This document shows positions 40,434-41,156 of a DNA stretch of 41,156 nt, one piece after another. Under the pieces are notes generated by a model, which saw only the letters and a program-made list of their open reading frames with translations, did not search any database and had not been told where the DNA came from. The first letter of the stretch is position 1; every line of letters begins with the position of its first letter. Source of the DNA: RGIG4608 sp045635885 (GTDB taxonomy: Bacteria > Bacillota > Clostridia > Oscillospirales > CAG-272); NCBI GenBank assembly GCA_045635885.1, contig JAZTWO010000028.1:1-41156 (forward strand). The letters run 5' to 3'. The translations under genes and the position numbers were made by a program.

Positions 40434-41156
40434 ATGAGAATGTTAACGTTTGCAAAACGAAATTTTAAAGAAATTATCCGCGACCCATTAAATCTTTGCT
40501 TCCTGTTTGGATTTCCCATTGTTCTTTTGCTTCTTTTAAGTGCAATTCAAGCTAATATTCCGGTGGATATGTTTAAAATTGAGCATCTCGCCCCCGGAAT
40601 TGCAGTTTTCGGTCTTGCATTCATGACATTGTTTTCTGCCACTTTGATAGCTAAGGATAGACAAAGCAGCTTTATGCACCGACTCTATACTACTCCAATG
40701 AAGCCCACAGACTTCATTCTCGGTTATGCACTCCCATTAATTCCAATTGCAATAGCAGAGGGGATTGCTACCTATATTTTCGCAATCATTTTGGGACTTA
40801 ACATTAGCATAAACATATTTATATCTATCTTATTTTTGATACCAATTGCACTTTTGTATATCGGAATTGGACTTTTATGCGGTAGTGTATTCAACGATAA
40901 ACAGGTTGGGGGTATTTGTGGAGCGCTATTAACCAATGTTTCCGCTTGGTTTTCGGGAATTTGGTTTGACCTTGAGCTTGTTGGAGGCACTTTTAAAAAA
41001 GTGGCATACGCTCTTCCCTTTGTGCATGCGGTGGAGCTTGAAAGAGATATGGTGAGTGGAGATTTGATCGGCGCGACGGAACACGCTCTTCCGGTGCTTA
41101 TATATGCTTTTGCGGCAAATGTGTTGGCGGTTGCGTGCTTTTTAAGACAAATGAAA
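40434..41156 (+). CDS. ABC-2 type exporter permease, truncated by window end
   Basis: An open frame of 241 codons begins at the ATG after AAGGAGG and has no stop before the window ends. The product starts 'MRMLTFAKRNFKEIIRDPLNLCFLFGFPIVLLLLLSAI' and continues with 'PGIAVFGLAFMTLFSATLIAKDRQSSFMHRLYTTPMKPTDFILGY', the usual ABC-2 permease pattern. Five or six hydrophobic helices follow, with the last one, 'VLIYAFAANVLAVACFLRQMK', at the edge. It is nearly complete (family length about 245-260). It forms the exporter with the preceding ATPase. Confidence 0.93.
   Translation, partial: MRMLTFAKRNFKEIIRDPLNLCFLFGFPIVLLLLLSAIQANIPVDMFKIEHLAPGIAVFGLAFMTLFSATLIAKDRQSSFMHRLYTTPMKPTDFILGYALPLIPIAIAEGIATYIFAIILGLNISINIFISILFLIPIALLYIGIGLLCGSVFNDKQVGGICGALLTNVSAWFSGIWFDLELVGGTFKKVAYALPFVHAVELERDMVSGDLIGATEHALPVLIYAFAANVLAVACFLRQMK

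Overview
The window is an AT-rich bacterial chromosome segment using the standard code. Gene density is high, with AGGAGG-type ribosome sites and clear sigma-A promoters, many of them TTGAAA-17-TGnTATAAT. Lipoproteins with Thr-rich linkers, LplB/LplC-type sugar importers, an ECF vitamin transporter subunit, a LiaF-like protein, PspC and UPF0316 point to Bacillota, class Clostridia, most likely an uncultured gut or rumen pectin degrader. The window has no rRNA, tRNA, phage, transposase or CRISPR array that I can see.

Region 1 (1-16.7 kb) is a pectin/galacturonate locus. On the + strand uxaB (3' end only), uxaA and uxaC overlap and form the isomerase route from uronates to 2-keto-3-deoxygluconate. 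Converging on them is a 13-gene minus-strand operon (16221 down to 3258). It encodes two LplB/LplC-type permeases, a large solute-binding lipoprotein, two separate MsmK-type ATPases, a GH28 polygalacturonase, a GH105 unsaturated rhamnogalacturonyl hydrolase, a sugar-isomerase-like TIM barrel and five small polytopic membrane proteins that I cannot assign. None of the glycosidases has a signal peptide, so pectin oligosaccharides are probably imported and cut in the cytoplasm. A 500-bp divergent regulatory region (16222-16721) carries a 9-1-9 palindrome, a 17-bp direct repeat at 31-bp spacing and a consensus promoter for a GH3 glucosidase/xylosidase.

Region 2 (19.2-21.2 kb) is a predicted vitamin B12 uptake unit. 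A cobalamin riboswitch with its own terminators precedes a DUF4430 (transcobalamin-like) lipoprotein and an ECF-type S component, followed by an AlkD-like DNA glycosylase.

Region 3 (21.2-31.2 kb) starts with a 160-bp MITE-like element. Next is an 861-residue protein that fuses a TetM/EF-G-like ribosomal GTPase to a YacP/Rae1-like NYN nuclease domain, which is the most striking gene here. It is followed by a LiaF-like/YgjP-protease pair, a secreted EndA-type DNase with a Cys-rich repeat tail plus a lipoprotein, a PspC/UPF0316/DUF362 operon, a lipid kinase and a YjbR protein.

Region 4 (31.2-41.2 kb) is mostly housekeeping: flavin reductase, a divergent Ham1/RdgB-like protein, an HD nucleotidase-like protein, peptidase T, thymidine kinase, exonuclease III, an M32 carboxypeptidase, and a TetR-ABC exporter operon that runs off the end. 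Among these is a lipoprotein whose C-terminal half matches the barnase ribonuclease pattern, with no barstar gene beside it.
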